A stretch of DNA of 64,000 nucleotides from Armillaria gallica (GCA_037576215.1 JBANDB010000011.1:2604001-2668000); one strand, 5' to 3'. Positions 10,101 through 21,222 are shown, numbered from the stretch's first letter. Made by a program: numbers and translations. The notes: generated from the letters alone by a model not told the origin.

Positions 10101-12179
10101 CTGCAGAATCTTTTTCATGCGGTCAATGAAAGATTGGAATATCTAGAATGTATGTTTACCATTGTAGTAACCAAATAAATCTGCTGTTAATATCATTTTA
10201 TTAGCAAGCTTCAAGCGAAGTAATGTCGATGTCGAGGAGAAGCTCGATAATTTTGCATTTGGCATGGTAGGACATGCTGTCTCTTCGGTTTGTATAATCA
10301 AACCTGACAATACCGTGTCACCACGTAGTTCAAACTTTACCATGAAAACCCCGAGAAAGACCTATCCAGCAACGACATTGTCAAGTACATCTACGAACGC
10401 TCACGCTTTGATGAAAATATCGAACCGCCTGACGTCACCCTCCATGATCTGCTCCATAAGCCTCTCAATGGAGCCTCACTCTGCTTTCCAATCTCTCCCT
10501 CTCAGGTTGTTGTTGGTTCCAAAAATCCGATACAAGGACAGTGGGCTGGTCAAATGTATCGCTATGGTGATTCGCGGTTCGGCCTGATGCAGCTTGATTT
10601 TGAATTGTCTCCGAAGGGCATTTTGACGGGAGTAGCTGTGACATGCCAGTATACCATGAAAATTTCAGGCAAGATCAGGCGGAATAAGAAGGTTAGGATT
10701 CGTCTCGACTTTGAGGACAGTGATGGCGACTACGACTGGGAGGAGCTTACTGGGCGGCTTGATGCCGAGAGGGGTATAATCAAGGGCCGCTGGGACGGTT
10801 GGGACGAAGATGAAGACAGCGAGGAAGAGGAAGAGGAAGAGGAGAGTAGTCGCCAACAAACCCCGAAGGATGTGGAAGAGAATGAAGATGTAGTGCACAG
10901 GAACGGCATTGTGGCTGCTTCCGAAGAGGACGTGGATGAAGAAGCCGGCTCTTCTGCCCAGCAAGATAAACTCAATATAATCGACAACAGTACCGCTAAC
11001 CCCGAGTCTCCTTCAAACCCCGTCGACGCCGGTTTCCAAGTGTCAGACGAAGGCTACACATTTGTTTTTTGTCGAACGCCTGCCCCCTTGTGGCGATTCC
11101 TGCCTAGCCGTCCGCCTGATTCTCCCGTGGCTGTAGAAAGCCTCGCCCGTGCACGATGGAGTTTTGCTTTGAAATGTGTGTTAGACCTGGTCAGGAGGGA
11201 AAATTCTCCGGGAGAATATTTTGTGGAGCGATTCGTCGAAGCAGCTCGGTTCATTGTCCTGGCCCGTAGGAAACTCTACGAAGACAATGATTATTGCCCT
11301 CGTCTGAGCGACTTGTCTACAGAAGAGGAAGAAGAATTGGAGCGACTGAAATGTGCAATTTGCCCGGAATTCATCAGGCCATACTACGCACTTGTGACTG
11401 ACGCGATAAATCGTCAAAAGTACATGTGAGTCGTCAGTTCCAGATGTTCACTTTTCCCCCTCACACTCAACTCCTGTAGTGGCTACAGCTGCGACTCGTG
11501 CGATGGTACCATTGTGGGAAGCAGATGGGCCTGCCTCACCTGTATGAATGATTCATTCACAGACACGGTTGACCTATGCGCGAGTTGCGTCAGAGAAAGT
11601 GTCGAGCTACGCGAATTTGTCCATGATGCATCCCATGATCTGCTGAAGTGCGATACCCGTGTTCTGGAAGCCCATTGGGGGTGGATAATTCCTCGGGCCC
11701 GTTCGACGGTGGTTCAGATCAAGAAGAAACTCCGTTCTCGTTCCGAGGGACGTGCTGAGCCCGCCGAGTCGAGTAATCTACTGGATAACAGCCCCCGGTC
11801 GAAGAAGGATGTCTGGACCAGAGCCGAGTCTCTAACTTGTCAGGATTGTTTGAAGGAGGTGTCATTACCTTGTTGGGTACGCATAAATTCTTACTGTATG
11901 TGGATTTTTTACACCCCCTATACATACCTAACACCGTTAACAGGGGCAGACAGTGAGAATTGTCTCTGCGACAAATGCGAATCTATGAGAAAACCACCGG
12001 GAAACGATTCCCCAGAGTTTGGCCTGCCGCTACTACGAATTGACGGAGATGATGCCCCGGAGGAGGTCGTTACCATAGAGTCCCGGTTGGCAGTCCTTGA
12101 AAAGAAATTCGAGAAATTCGACCAGCAACTGTCTGCGATTCTAGGGAAGGTCACCGGTAATTCACTTTCTGATGTTTGA
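7177..12179 (+). CDS. Goodbye-like / EF-hand / ZZ zinc-finger protein, copy 1
   Basis: A long multi-exon gene, roughly 1,340 residues. Early exons: 7177-7261, 7312-7413, 7463-7510, 7561-7647, 7697-7744, 7795-7896, 7946-8161, 8218-8332, 8389-8531, 8587-9122, a 27-nt exon 9173-9199, 9256-9482, 9533-9564, then 9615 onward. The segment from LSYGDVSKILLKGLELL through MQDLL and ACDHYMSKGLI resembles the fungal Goodbye domain of STAND-type proteins. DEDATGFITTRE (about 9410-9445) fits an EF-hand loop. An acidic linker lies near 10805-10855. The C-terminus (11480 on) has a ZZ finger, CDSCDG...CLTC...CASC...HDASH, then two CxxC pairs and a short coiled coil. No ATPase domain is seen. The role is unknown; the architecture suggests intracellular recognition or scaffolding. 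The 3' splice pattern around 9.94-10.3 kb is approximate. Confidence 0.8.
7262..7945 (+). repeat. Tandem exon-intron repeat inside the Goodbye/ZZ gene
   Basis: A unit of intron, long exon, intron, 48-nt exon repeats with period about 240 bp (introns starting at 7262, 7511 and 7745). Introns as well as exons are nearly identical. Every junction is phase 1, so units can be added without breaking the frame. Encoded peptides begin GDAxN or GDAG and are rich in D, S, N and G. The other gene copy has fewer units (38.2-38.65 kb). Confidence 0.85.
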
Positions 12180-12500
12180 TATCAAGTGCAAGTCGAGGAT
12201 TCGAATCGGAATTGCAATTTTAGTCTATGGATGGGATGAGGAATTCTGGAGACGTTATATAATAGTTGGAGAAATTCGAACTGGTTGAATGCGCGCCGTT
12301 AACCTTTTACACATTAGTCTGTCTACGCATTTCCCATATCAAAAATTTCTTGAGCAACGGACATTAACCCTTCCTCTTGCGTTAGCTCGTTAGCTACATA
12401 ACACCACTGTAAAGTACGGAATGGAACGCGAAGCGTGAAATGTCGACCTTGGTAAATTCACAGAGCGCCACAATGAAGAGTGCACAATTTAGGCAAGTTT
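12180..12500. other. Intergenic downstream of the Goodbye/ZZ gene
   Basis: About 320 nt with no gene signal; probably the 3' UTR and spacer before the duplicated coiled-coil block. Confidence 0.4.
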
Positions 12501-13075
12501 CATTTCAGGAACGTGCATATTATGACACATTCCCAATTTTCAAGCGATACTCCACCCTAATTCTCATCCGGTCGCAGCGCGCAGCGACCGAGGGAAGAGA
12601 AAGTCGGCCGTTTCTCAGGACGACGGGTTTCATGTGTCCTTGGAGTAGGAGGCAATCACGGTAGGACTTGTAGAGATCATGAACTGGTGGTCTCCGAGAG
12701 AAACGACCTGCTTTTCGGAAATATCGTGATAGAGGCTCCGGTGGGGTACCGAGGGTGCCACAGAGAGAACAGACTGGGTGTTGGTAGAAGGGGTGCTTTC
12801 GAGATGGAGTCGATGATGGCGTCCGGGAATATGCGCACACAATGAAGTCTCGTTCCTCCGAGCTCAGCGACTGGGTAGAGAAGTCGGCCTGTGGGCAACA
12901 AATGATAAATCAGTACCTCAGAATCCAATGATCTGTTGTCTTGCCTGTCTGCATGCTTCATCCTCAGCTCGAGGTCTGGAGTCGACGTTTGTGGATATTT
13001 ATGAGGGCGTTGGGGTCGATTGGAATGTCGATAGACGGGGTGCTTTTGCCAGAAAGGCACCTTGAGCAAAGGCGA
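12500..13075 (-). pseudogene. Decayed coiled-coil-family copy
   Basis: The reverse strand keeps fragments of the conserved C-terminal domain: HDLYKSYRDC and VVLRNGRLSLPSVAA, where intact genes have HDLYRAC and REGQLSLPSVAAFF. The coiled-coil part (about 12950-13060) survives only as out-of-frame pieces. The same decayed piece precedes the intact gene at 19997, so it was carried along in the block duplication. Confidence 0.6.
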
Positions 13076-13128
13076 CGATCAGGGTAACTTTAGGGAGTAT
13101 CGGAGATTGCCGAACCAGTCAACTACTA

Positions 13129-13966
13129 ATGTCCATCATCACTTTAGCCCGTCTATCCCGATCCCTGCATACCTCTCACACAAGATCCTTCTCAGGAATA
13201 AACATCATCCAAGACCTAAAAGACACCCACAACCGCGAAATCACCCGCTTCCACCACTCCTACGAAACCCGACTGTCAAAGCTTCGCAAAGAGTTGAAAA
13301 GCCTACAGCGTGCCAAAATCAAATGGGAACGACAAGATCTGCAGGAACGACGAGATGAGCAGAAGCTGCGGGAGCAGGAACGAGTGCTGGAAAGGAGTGT
13401 TGAGGCGCAATTGATGGTATGGGTTCCAACTATCTGGAACGTCTAATGTATTGTTACGCAGAGCGACAAAATCAAACTTTTGCACGAGGTCGCCAGGCTC
13501 AGAAAAGACGTGTCTGCTACCTCTTCCTTGGGTACGTGCCTATCTCCCTAACCAGACGCTATACATACTCCGTTCAGACATCATCGACTCTCTCTACCGA
13601 CGACGCTTTGATTCTCCCGGCCCGCAATCCGTCCTTTCAGCAATCATCAACGCATACGCCTCCTCCCGACGCTTAGCCATCTCCCTCCTGGACCCCACGC
13701 TCCAACCGGACGAGGTCGACAGAGCTGGGCACGACCTCTACCGCGCCTACCTTCCGCTTCCAGAACAAGACACCCAGCCGGTCATCCTGAGGGAAAGCCA
13801 GCTTTCCCTGCCCTCGGTGGCTGCGTTTTTTGCACTCGCTCATTGGGCTCGGGCAGGGATCTCGGTGGACTATGTCTTGGAGAGCGGTAAGGTAGCGGCG
13901 AGTATCGGAGGACGCGAGGACTGTTATATGCGGGTTTCCGAATGGCAAGCTTTGGAAAGGAATTAG
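13129..13966 (+). CDS. Coiled-coil family protein A (248 aa), function unknown
   Basis: Exons 13129-13416, 13462-13531 and 13578-13966, with 45- and 46-nt introns. The N-terminus MSIITLARLSRSLHTSHTRS is rich in R, S and hydroxylated residues and lacks acidic residues, like a mitochondrial presequence; RSFSG could be a cleavage region. Residues ~35-95 form an R/E/K/Q-rich coiled coil. The third exon encodes the family's conserved domain: DIIDSLYRRR, GPQSVLSAIIN, SLLDPTLQPDEVD, AGHDLYRAY, LSLPSVAAFFALAHW. No known domain is recognised. It is the first of two tandem family members upstream of a convergent F-box gene. Structure is supported by identical splice sites in its paralogues; mitochondrial targeting is inference. 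Confidence 0.8.
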
Positions 13967-14266
13967 ACCACGATTGCGAGCTAGGCTCCTTGCGCTTGTT
14001 CGATTGACACTTGTCTTTGCCATAGCTCCGCTGATAGATCTTCAACAAACAGACGCGGTATATTTTTCAAAGAGTTTCTCCTGTCGAATCTTTATCAGCC
14101 TGAGTAGAGTTTAGCAACTAGTATCTCAATTTAATGTGATTTCTGGTAATGTCGGCACATATTAGAGTCCACATTCAATTCGCGCCCACAGCCAATGATC
14201 TCCCCCAGGAATGCCTTACAAGTCGTGAAACATCGATCGGCCATTTCCGAGACGCCTTGAACGAGT

Positions 14267-15122
14267 ATGTCCATCATCACTTTGGCACGAATTGCCCGTC
14301 CCCTGCGTCCCTCTTGCACAAGATACCTCTCAAGAATAAACACCTCTGAGGATTCTGACATCGAACACTTGATAGACGCCCACGACCACAAGATGACCCG
14401 CCTCTATGGCTCGTACCAGAAGAAGATAGACGAGCTTTGGAAACAGGTTCTAAGGCTCCAAAGCGCCAAATTCGAACGGGAACTAAGAGAGATGGGGAAA
14501 CCAGCGAAACGGGAACGGGAACGGGAAGAAGAAGAATCGACGAGGAGTCTTACTGAGCTGGAGCTGACGGTATTCATTCGTATCCATTATTCGGAACGCC
14601 TAATTCATTGTAGTCAGCACGACAAAATCCAACTTCTCCACAGGATTACGTGGTACAAAGAAAACATATCTGCTGTTTCGTCCTTGGGTATGTGCCCCTC
14701 TCTTCAAGCAGATGCTTCATCCACACCACACAGACATTATCGACTCGATCTACCGGCGGCGCCTTGACGACACGCTCCCTGCCGGCACGCAGTCCGTCCT
14801 CTCCACGATCATCAACGGCACCCTCGACGAGCCATCGCACGCATACGCCTACTCCCGACAAAAAGCTATCTCTCTTCTGGACCCCACACTCCAAAAGGAC
14901 GAAGTCGACGAAGCTGGGCATAACCTCTACCGCGATTGCGTAGACCACGTCCCAATCCAGCCGTACCGCCAGCCCATCGACCTGAAGGAAGGCCAGCTTT
15001 CCCTCCCCTCGGTCGCTGCGTTTTTTACGCTTGCTCATTGGTCTCGGGTGGATATTTCGGGTTATTTTTTGAAGAGCGACGGGCAGGCAGTAAGGATCGA
15101 AGGTAGATTCAAGTATGATTAA
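14267..15122 (+). CDS. Coiled-coil family protein B (253 aa), function unknown
   Basis: Exons 14267-14569, 14618-14687 and 14734-15122. The middle exon is again exactly 70 nt. The N-terminus MSIITLARIARPLRPSCTRY is presequence-like. The coiled coil carries a short RERERE run from CGGGAA repeats. The C-terminal domain has DIIDSIYRRRLDDTL, GTQSVLSTIINGTLDEPSHA, SRQKAISLLDPTLQKDEVDE and GQLSLPSVAAFF. Its TAA stop (15120-15122) overlaps the stop codon of the convergent F-box gene (complement 15119-15121). It is the paralogue of gene D (21223) in the duplicated block. Function is not known. Confidence 0.8.
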
Positions 15123-16200
15123 TTCATGAGCGGAAAGTTGTATGTGGAGCGGCCGCGGGGAAAAGAAGAGACAGAAACAGGATCCTCATTCTATGGAAGA
15201 TGTTAGAGGGTGCGTTTTGTAAAGACAGTAGACGTACGGGCCATAAATTCGACGCGTCTGCGAACAAGGCAACACCGTGAGTGTGACATAGTCGTTCTAT
15301 GGTGTCAAAGCCGGGCTGAGACCTGGAGCCTTTGCCACAGGTGAATGTCTTCAAAGGAAGTAGAACTATCAACGGTATGAATGGACTCCACGATGTTGAC
15401 AGTGCATGGGAGATTAAGTTGAAGTGCTCGATGGATCGGGGGAGGTTATCGAGGGATGGACCCATCACAGGGAGACTCGACAGGACAAACTCTTGGAGAT
15501 TGACGCAGGACCGGAGGATGGACAAGGCGATGTAGGAGAACCGGAAGATGCGGAGAGAGTGGATATACGGCCCGTGTGGACGGAGGACGTCCTTCATATC
15601 CGCGCTGGGGAGGTCCATCAGCTCGAGGATGCGGAGAGTCCCTATGGAGTTGGCGAGGATCCACGTGAGCATGTCGGCGCGCAGAGATCGCTTGAGGGCG
15701 AGCTCGTAGAGGGCGGGAGCGGGAGTGGCGGTGGATGGGGGCGGGGCGACGATCTCTGTGCCGACGGTGAGGAAACGCACAGTGGGGAACAAGGCGAGGA
15801 GGTTGTACAAGATCGGGGACTGGACGCTGCACTCGACGAGGCGGAGGGCGCGGATGTTGGCGGTGGGCACCGAGGGCGGGAGAGTGAACACACCTTGGGC
15901 GGACAAGCCAAGCTCGTACAGACGCGAGCAATTGGTGAGGAGGAACGCGAGGTCGGGGATGGACTCGGGGGTGAGGATGAAGTCGAGGATGCGGATGTCG
16001 TCAAATAGGCGGATGGGGCGGACACCTTTGGGGATGTGTCTGAAGAGTAGTCTTTGGGCGGGGAGATACCATGAGTGTTGTGTAAGCGAACACGCGGCCA
16101 ATGTAGCGTAGTCCGGCTCTCTCGTCCATTTGTCTGGGCGATAGTAGAGGCTCTCAAAGATTATGAGCACTAATTCAGGTGGGGGGGAGTTGATTGACAT
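15119..16200 (-). CDS. F-box protein (344 aa), copy at 15 kb
   Basis: Two exons, complement 15238-16200 and 15119-15190, with a 47-nt intron. The final 24 codons (NEDPVSVSSFPRGRS...PLMN) are conserved across all near-complete copies, which supports the intron. The N-terminal F-box starts MSINSPPPELVLIIFESLYY and continues through AACSLTQHSWYLPAQRLLFR. The rest has leucine-rich, degenerate LRR-like character (LRALRLVECSV, LRILELMDLPSADM, LKEFVLSSLPVMG). F-box proteins act as substrate receptors of SCF ubiquitin ligases by binding Skp1; the substrate is unknown. If unspliced, this copy would read on because its intron lacks the TAA present in the others. It is head-to-head with a coiled-coil pseudogene (29-bp gap) and tail-to-tail with gene B. 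Confidence 0.85.
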
Positions 16201-16229
16201 TGTTCGGCAAATTCCGATACTCCTTGACT

Positions 16230-16850
16230 ATGTCCATCATCGGATAGCTCGCTCAGCGCCTGCGTATCCCAAACGACGAAGTTCCCGTAAACTACAAGGC
16301 CATCATAGACACGTACAATGACATCCACGAACGCGCAAATGATCGACTCAAGGCTTCGTACGAGAAAGAGATATCAGAGCTTCGACAGGAGATGAAGGCG
16401 GTGAAGGTTGAGGCACGCGAACAGGAACGACAGCTGCACAAGGAGCAAAGTCGCCGTGCTCAGAGAGACTGTGTCTGCTGAGACCTCGTTGGGATGCATA
16501 TGTATCTTCCCTCCATTCCATGCAGATATCATCGACTCGATCTAGCTGTCTCCCGACCCCTAGTTTGTTCTCTCTGCAATCATCGATGCATCAACGGTGC
16601 CCTTGATACCTCACCGGAAATTTACGGGTCTCTACCACGGACTTGAAGTTGGTGAAAAAAGCCATCTCTTTCGTGGCCCTCGTACTCCGCCAAAAACGAG
16701 GTTGACAAAGCCGGCCATAATCTCTACACCTTTTGCCATCCACTTCATGGACAAGCACGAAATCTATCGTCCTGAGAAAAAGCCAACTCTCTGTTCCCTC
16801 ACTCGCAGCACTCTTTGCCTTTGCTAACTTTGTTCCTAGGCGAAGATACA
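16230..16850 (+). pseudogene. Coiled-coil-family pseudogene (MSIV subtype)
   Basis: Starts with ATG at 16230, but codon 6 is TAG where paralogues have TGG. The frame RLRIPNDEVPVNYKAIID and SYEKEISELRQEMKAVK continues well after it. The second-exon region (LRETVSAETSLG, about 16457-16495) is fused without a proper intron, and the C-terminal domain (16530-16830) is frameshifted. It preserves the 29-bp head-to-head spacing with the F-box gene at 16200. Confidence 0.8.
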
Positions 16851-17630
16851 TGTAGGGGGGAGTATCGTGCACCCGTTTGCCCAGTCGATCATAACGATCA
16901 CTCGAAAATGAGAACTTTTTTAGTTCAATAAAAAGTCCCCCAAACCTGGCGACTATTCCAAAGCTATTTGGCACCATCGCCGCTCTGCGAACGGCTTACA
17001 TCTTTCTTGACGTGGCCCCTTCCGCGTCGCAACCAGAGACAAAAGAACTCAAAGGGAGCATCGCATAGGTGATCTGTTTCGTGCTCGTGAGTAGGCTACT
17101 CACGAGCACGAAACAGATCACACCCAAATCCGGCTAGCCGTGACCTTTTGGGAGCTCGAGATACGAGTAATGCTTTCTTGATATGACCGGCATGTCTGGT
17201 CGTACCTCGTAGCCTGCCACGCCCTTTCAGCAAGCAGCGACAATGTAGTATTCGGGCAAATTGGCATTCTCGGGATGGGTGTCTTCTTAGCGAAGACCAA
17301 TGGGGGACGTTTGAAATGCGCATGCGCTGTTACTTGTAGACAAGTAGAGTTTTCCCAACTTCAGGGCTCATAGCACTCTGCGAACTTACAAAGGCCGTAT
17401 TTTAAGCCTCCAGGCCCCGTACCACCTGCAGTGGCGTCATGTAACGAGCATAAGAGCAGAGCGATGTATTGACAAAAGTAATAGTACACAATTACACGAC
17501 ACCCATTCAACCAGTTCGATCTCCCAGCGATTATTCAATCGCTCTACCTCCTCGCTATTTCGTCCCCATTCATTAAAGGGTTAACTCCGAGCCTCCCCCG
17601 ACTTGTACTTGATATTAAACATCAGGAGGT
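16851..17630. other. Intergenic, no gene supported; contains a palindrome
   Basis: Short frames only. The notable element is the 53-bp inverted repeat at 17069-17121, listed separately. Confidence 0.4.
17069..17121. repeat. 53-bp near-perfect palindrome (26-bp arms, 1-nt spacer)
   Basis: 17069-17094 and 17096-17121 are exact reverse complements; the arm begins GTGATCTGTTTCGTGCTCGT. Single spacer base at 17095. It would form a perfect hairpin or cruciform. Confidence 0.95.
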
Positions 17631-17633
17631 AAG

Positions 17634-18860
17634 TTGCCGGTGAACTTTTCCGGCACCTAGTCCAATTTCTTCTCAAGCGTTGCTAGCTGCAACTCTGTGG
17701 TAACGGCCACCGCCACTGGCAGTACATCTTTATTGTCAATTCGTAGCAGTGGCAGATCGAACTCAGGAGAACCGTTCGCCGGCGGTTTGCTCTCGCATTC
17801 GCGTTTGCTACAGAGATACTGTCTTGAAACTATGACCCTATGAATACGTGAGGCATACAAAAAATGAGGAAAAAAAGATGACATACAGTAAAATATGCGC
17901 ACCCAACAAGGTAACGACACATCCTCCTGACAAGTCTGGCATTGTGATGGTGGGGACTTGGTTATGTCTGAGAGTTCCTTCTTCGACTGGGTACTGCCGT
18001 CTAGTGGGTCACGCTGCTCGACGAGCTCAGAACCTCGAGAATGGAACTCCTTCTCGATCTGAACTACCATCAAACGGGCCCGAGGAACTATCCACTGCCA
18101 ATGGGCTTCCGGAACATAGGTATCGCACTTCAGCAGAATATGGGATGCATCATGGACAGATCCACGTCGATTGACGCTTTTTTTAACGCAATCCTAGCAT
18201 AGGTCAACGGTATCTGTGAATGAATCATTCATACAGACGAGGCAGGCCCACCTGCTACCCACAATAGTACCTTCACACGAGTCGCAATAGCAACCTCTAG
18301 TAAAAGCACCGACATCTGAAAAACAGGAAGACCTGGAACAAACGACTCATGCGTACTTCCGATCTATTGCGTCTGTCACAAGCGCATAGTATGGCCTACT
18401 GAACTCCGGGCAACTTGCACTTTTCAGCTGCTCCAATTCTTCTTCCTCTTCTATAGACAAGTCGCACAGACGAGGGCAATAATCCATGTCTTCGAAAAGA
18501 GTTTCCTACGGGCCAGGACAACAAACTGACCTGCTTCGATGAATTGCTCCCTAAAGTACTCCCTAGGATGATTTTCCCTCCTGATTCGGTCTATCACAAA
18601 GGCCCACCGCGCACGGGCGAGGCTTCTTGCAGCCACAGGGTAATCAGGCGAACGGCTAGACAGGAATCGCCACAAGGGGGCAGGCGTTCGACGGAAAACA
18701 AATGTGTAGCCTTCGTCTGACACTTGGAAACCGGCGTCGACGGGGTTTGAAGGAGACTCGAGGTTAGTGGTACTGTTGTCGATTATACTGAGTTTATCGT
18801 GCTGGGCAGAAGAGCCGGCTTCTTCAACATTGCTACACCAGCCTAGCATGTACGGTCCGA
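17634..18860 (-). pseudogene. Truncated C-terminal remnant of a Goodbye/ZZ gene
   Basis: The reverse strand from 18860 reads EEAGSSAQHDKLSIIDNS, TPAPLWRFL and ARARWAF (to about 18450). A damaged ZZ-finger region follows (about 18180-18320) and then CQTCQEDVSLPCWVR, SPEFDLPLLRID and a terminal coil near 17657. The order matches the 3' third of the two intact genes. Frames are interrupted (a run of T near 18177-18184 lies in the ZZ part) and the whole 5' two-thirds is missing. At the left border it abuts another decayed coiled-coil copy. Confidence 0.8.
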
Positions 18861-18879
18861 CCACTTTCCGACTGATAGT

Positions 18880-19440
18880 CCACCCTAATGCTCGCCTCAT
18901 CGCAAAAATGAGCGAAGGCAAAGAATGCCACGATCGGGTGAACAGCAAGCTCGTTTTCTCTCAGGACGACAGGCAGCACGTAGCCCGCATTTCGTAGAGG
19001 CATACAGGAATGATGGTGATGGTCCGCCTCGTCGACGTCTTTTCTTCAAGTGTGGAGTCCACGAGGCATATAACCTCTTGGTCGGGAATAGGTGGCAGAG
19101 TGCCGTACATTAGTGGGTCATCAAGAGTACTGTTGATGATCGCTGAGAGGACGGACTGCAGGTAGGGAGCGAGGGGTCCCCGAAAGTCTTCGAACACGCC
19201 GTCGAACTAGTCGATGGTTTCCAACGACGCCTTGGCAGGCTCCGTGTTTCTCAGCTCGGTAACCTGATGGAGGAGCTTCATTTTGTTGATCCGGGTAGTA
19301 GTTAGTATAGCATAGGACCCTTGAGCGTGGTGTGAGTCCCTCGATGTTGTCGTTGAGTTTTGTGTGTCTCTGATTTTAGCTTGACGGTACGGAGCGGTCC
19401 ACATCGATTGGCATTCGTAGAGTGGTCATGAGGATGGGGG
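18880..19440 (-). pseudogene. Decayed coiled-coil-family copy
   Basis: The reverse strand shows LQSVLSAIINSTLDDPLMYG, then DQEVICLVDSTLEEK, corresponding to QSVLSAIINGALDEP and AISLLDPTLQ of intact genes; the upstream coil is out of frame. It is the same sub-copy as that at 3.07-3.56 kb. Confidence 0.65.
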
Positions 19441-19539
19441 GAGATGAAGCTAAGATTTGAGCCAAGTATATGGGCGTCTTGCGATGCGAGACAAGTTTTG
19501 GTCAACACGCTCCCATTTGTCAAGGGTTAATCGTCGTCC

Positions 19540-19990
19540 ACGAGTGAAATGGCCTTTTTTGGAGTAATAGTTCAGTTAGGATTGTAAGTTCGTGATAGAG
19601 ACCCGTAAATTTCCGGTGAGGTATCGAGTGCGCCGTTGAGGATCACAGAGAGAACAGACTGGGAGTTGAGTTTCGAGGTCGGTAGATAGAGTATCTGTCT
19701 ACATCCATTGAACGGCATACAGATCGTTGAGTCTGGTTTTAGAGACTAATCTGTCGGCCTGCGGGCGACAAATAAGTAGTATCTCAACACCCTAGTAGAA
19801 TCCACATACCTCAACGTCCCATGATCTGTTGTCGTTCCTGTTTGCGTGCTTCATCCTTAACTCGAGGCCTGGAGTCGACGTTGTTGGAGGAAATTGGGGT
19901 TGATGGGAATGTCGGTATACGGGGTGCTTTTTCGAATGATCGCAGTGGTTGCAACTTTCAGGAATATCGGAGATTGCCGAACCAGGTCAA
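19540..19990 (-). pseudogene. Decayed coiled-coil-family copy, second copy of the 12.5-13.1 kb piece
   Basis: Nucleotide-level match to 12.85-13.12 kb (CATGATCTGTTGTCGTTCCT segment, CTCGAGGCCTGGAGTCGACG, GGGGTGCTTT). It is a relic carried in the block duplication; no frame remains. Confidence 0.5.
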
Positions 19991-19996
19991 CTACTT

Positions 19997-20892
19997 ATGT
20001 CTATCATCACTTTAGCCCGACCCCTGCGTTTTTACACAAGAAGTCTCTCAACAATAAACATCACCCAATGCCTGACAGCCGTCCACAAACGTGAAACCAC
20101 CCGCCTCCAGGACTTCTACGAGACCCAACTGTCACAGCTTCGACAAGAGTTGAAACCCCTGCGGAATGCCAAACTCAAATGGGAACGACGAGAGAAGCAG
20201 AAACGACGACATGAGCGGATCAAGCGGAAACAACAGGACTCGGAGCGGGAGCGACGACAGGAATCGGAACCGGAACCAGAGCGAGAACAGGAAAGGAGTG
20301 TTGAGGCGCAACTGATGGTATGGATTTAACTAAGTATTTGGAGCGCGTCTAATTTATTGTTATGCAGTGCGACAAAATCAAACTTCTGCACGAGATTGCC
20401 AGGCTCAGGAGAGCCGTGTCTGCTACTTCTTCCTTGGGTACGTGCCCATCTCCCTAAGCACTGCTGATGCTATACACACCCGGTTCAGACATCATTGACT
20501 CTCTCTACCGACGGTGCCTCGACCCTACCGGCCCCCAATCCGTCCTCTCAGCAATTATTAGTGGCGCCCTCGACGAGCCATCCCGCACATACGCCTCCTC
20601 CCGACAGCAAGCCATCTCCCTCCTAGACCCTACGCTCCCAGAGGACGAAGTCGACAAAGCTGGGCACGACCTCTACCGTGCCTGCCTTCCACTTCCAGAG
20701 TGCGACAGCCAGCCGATCGTCCTGAGGGAAGGCCAGATTTCCCTCCCCTCTGTCGCTGCATTCTTTGCACTTGCACATTGGTCCAAGGCGGGCATCTCGG
20801 TGGATTATTTGTTGGAGAGCGACAAGGTAGCGGCGAGTATCGGAGGCGGCGAAGACTGTTCTATGAATGAAGACGACCTGAATATTTTCTGA
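19997..20892 (+). CDS. Coiled-coil family protein C (264 aa), function unknown
   Basis: Exons 19997-20317, 20368-20437 (70 nt) and 20489-20892. The N-terminus MSIITLARPLRFYTRSLSTI is presequence-like. The coiled coil is longer and more charged than in gene A (RERRQESEPEPEREQERS). The conserved C-terminal domain is intact: DIIDSLYRR, GPQSVLSAIISGALDEPS, SRQQAISLLDPTLPEDEVDK, HDLYRACLPLPE and LSLPSVAAFFALAHW-like. The start at 19997 is chosen by alignment with genes A, B and D; an in-frame upstream start at 19949 is less likely. It is the block-duplication paralogue of gene A. Confidence 0.8.
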
Positions 20893-21222
20893 CCACGATT
20901 GCGAGCTTTCCTTGTAGAGTCCTGGTGTCTCCGGCTCTTTATGCAGTGTATCCTTATGAAGCCTTCCTGTCTCCTTGACGATTAACATGAACACCGTAAA
21001 GAAGCTCCGGTCATAGATCCTCCACCAAACAGACGCGGTGTATTTCTCAAAGAGCTCGTCCTGTCGAGACTTTACCAGCCTGAGTAAAGATTAGCAACGC
21101 GATGACCTAGTTCGGTAATATCGGCGTATGTTAGAGTTCACATTGAATTCGCCAGTGATTCATGCAATGTCTTGGAAGTCGTGAAACATCGATCGGCCAT
21201 TCCCGAGACGCCTTGAACGAGT

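Noticed and set aside
15424..16008. 194-codon antisense open frames inside each F-box gene (also 22448-23032 and 41555-42139)
   Set aside because: They lie exactly opposite the F-box coding exon, vary only as expected from third-position changes of the sense gene, and lack any own structure; shadow of codon usage.
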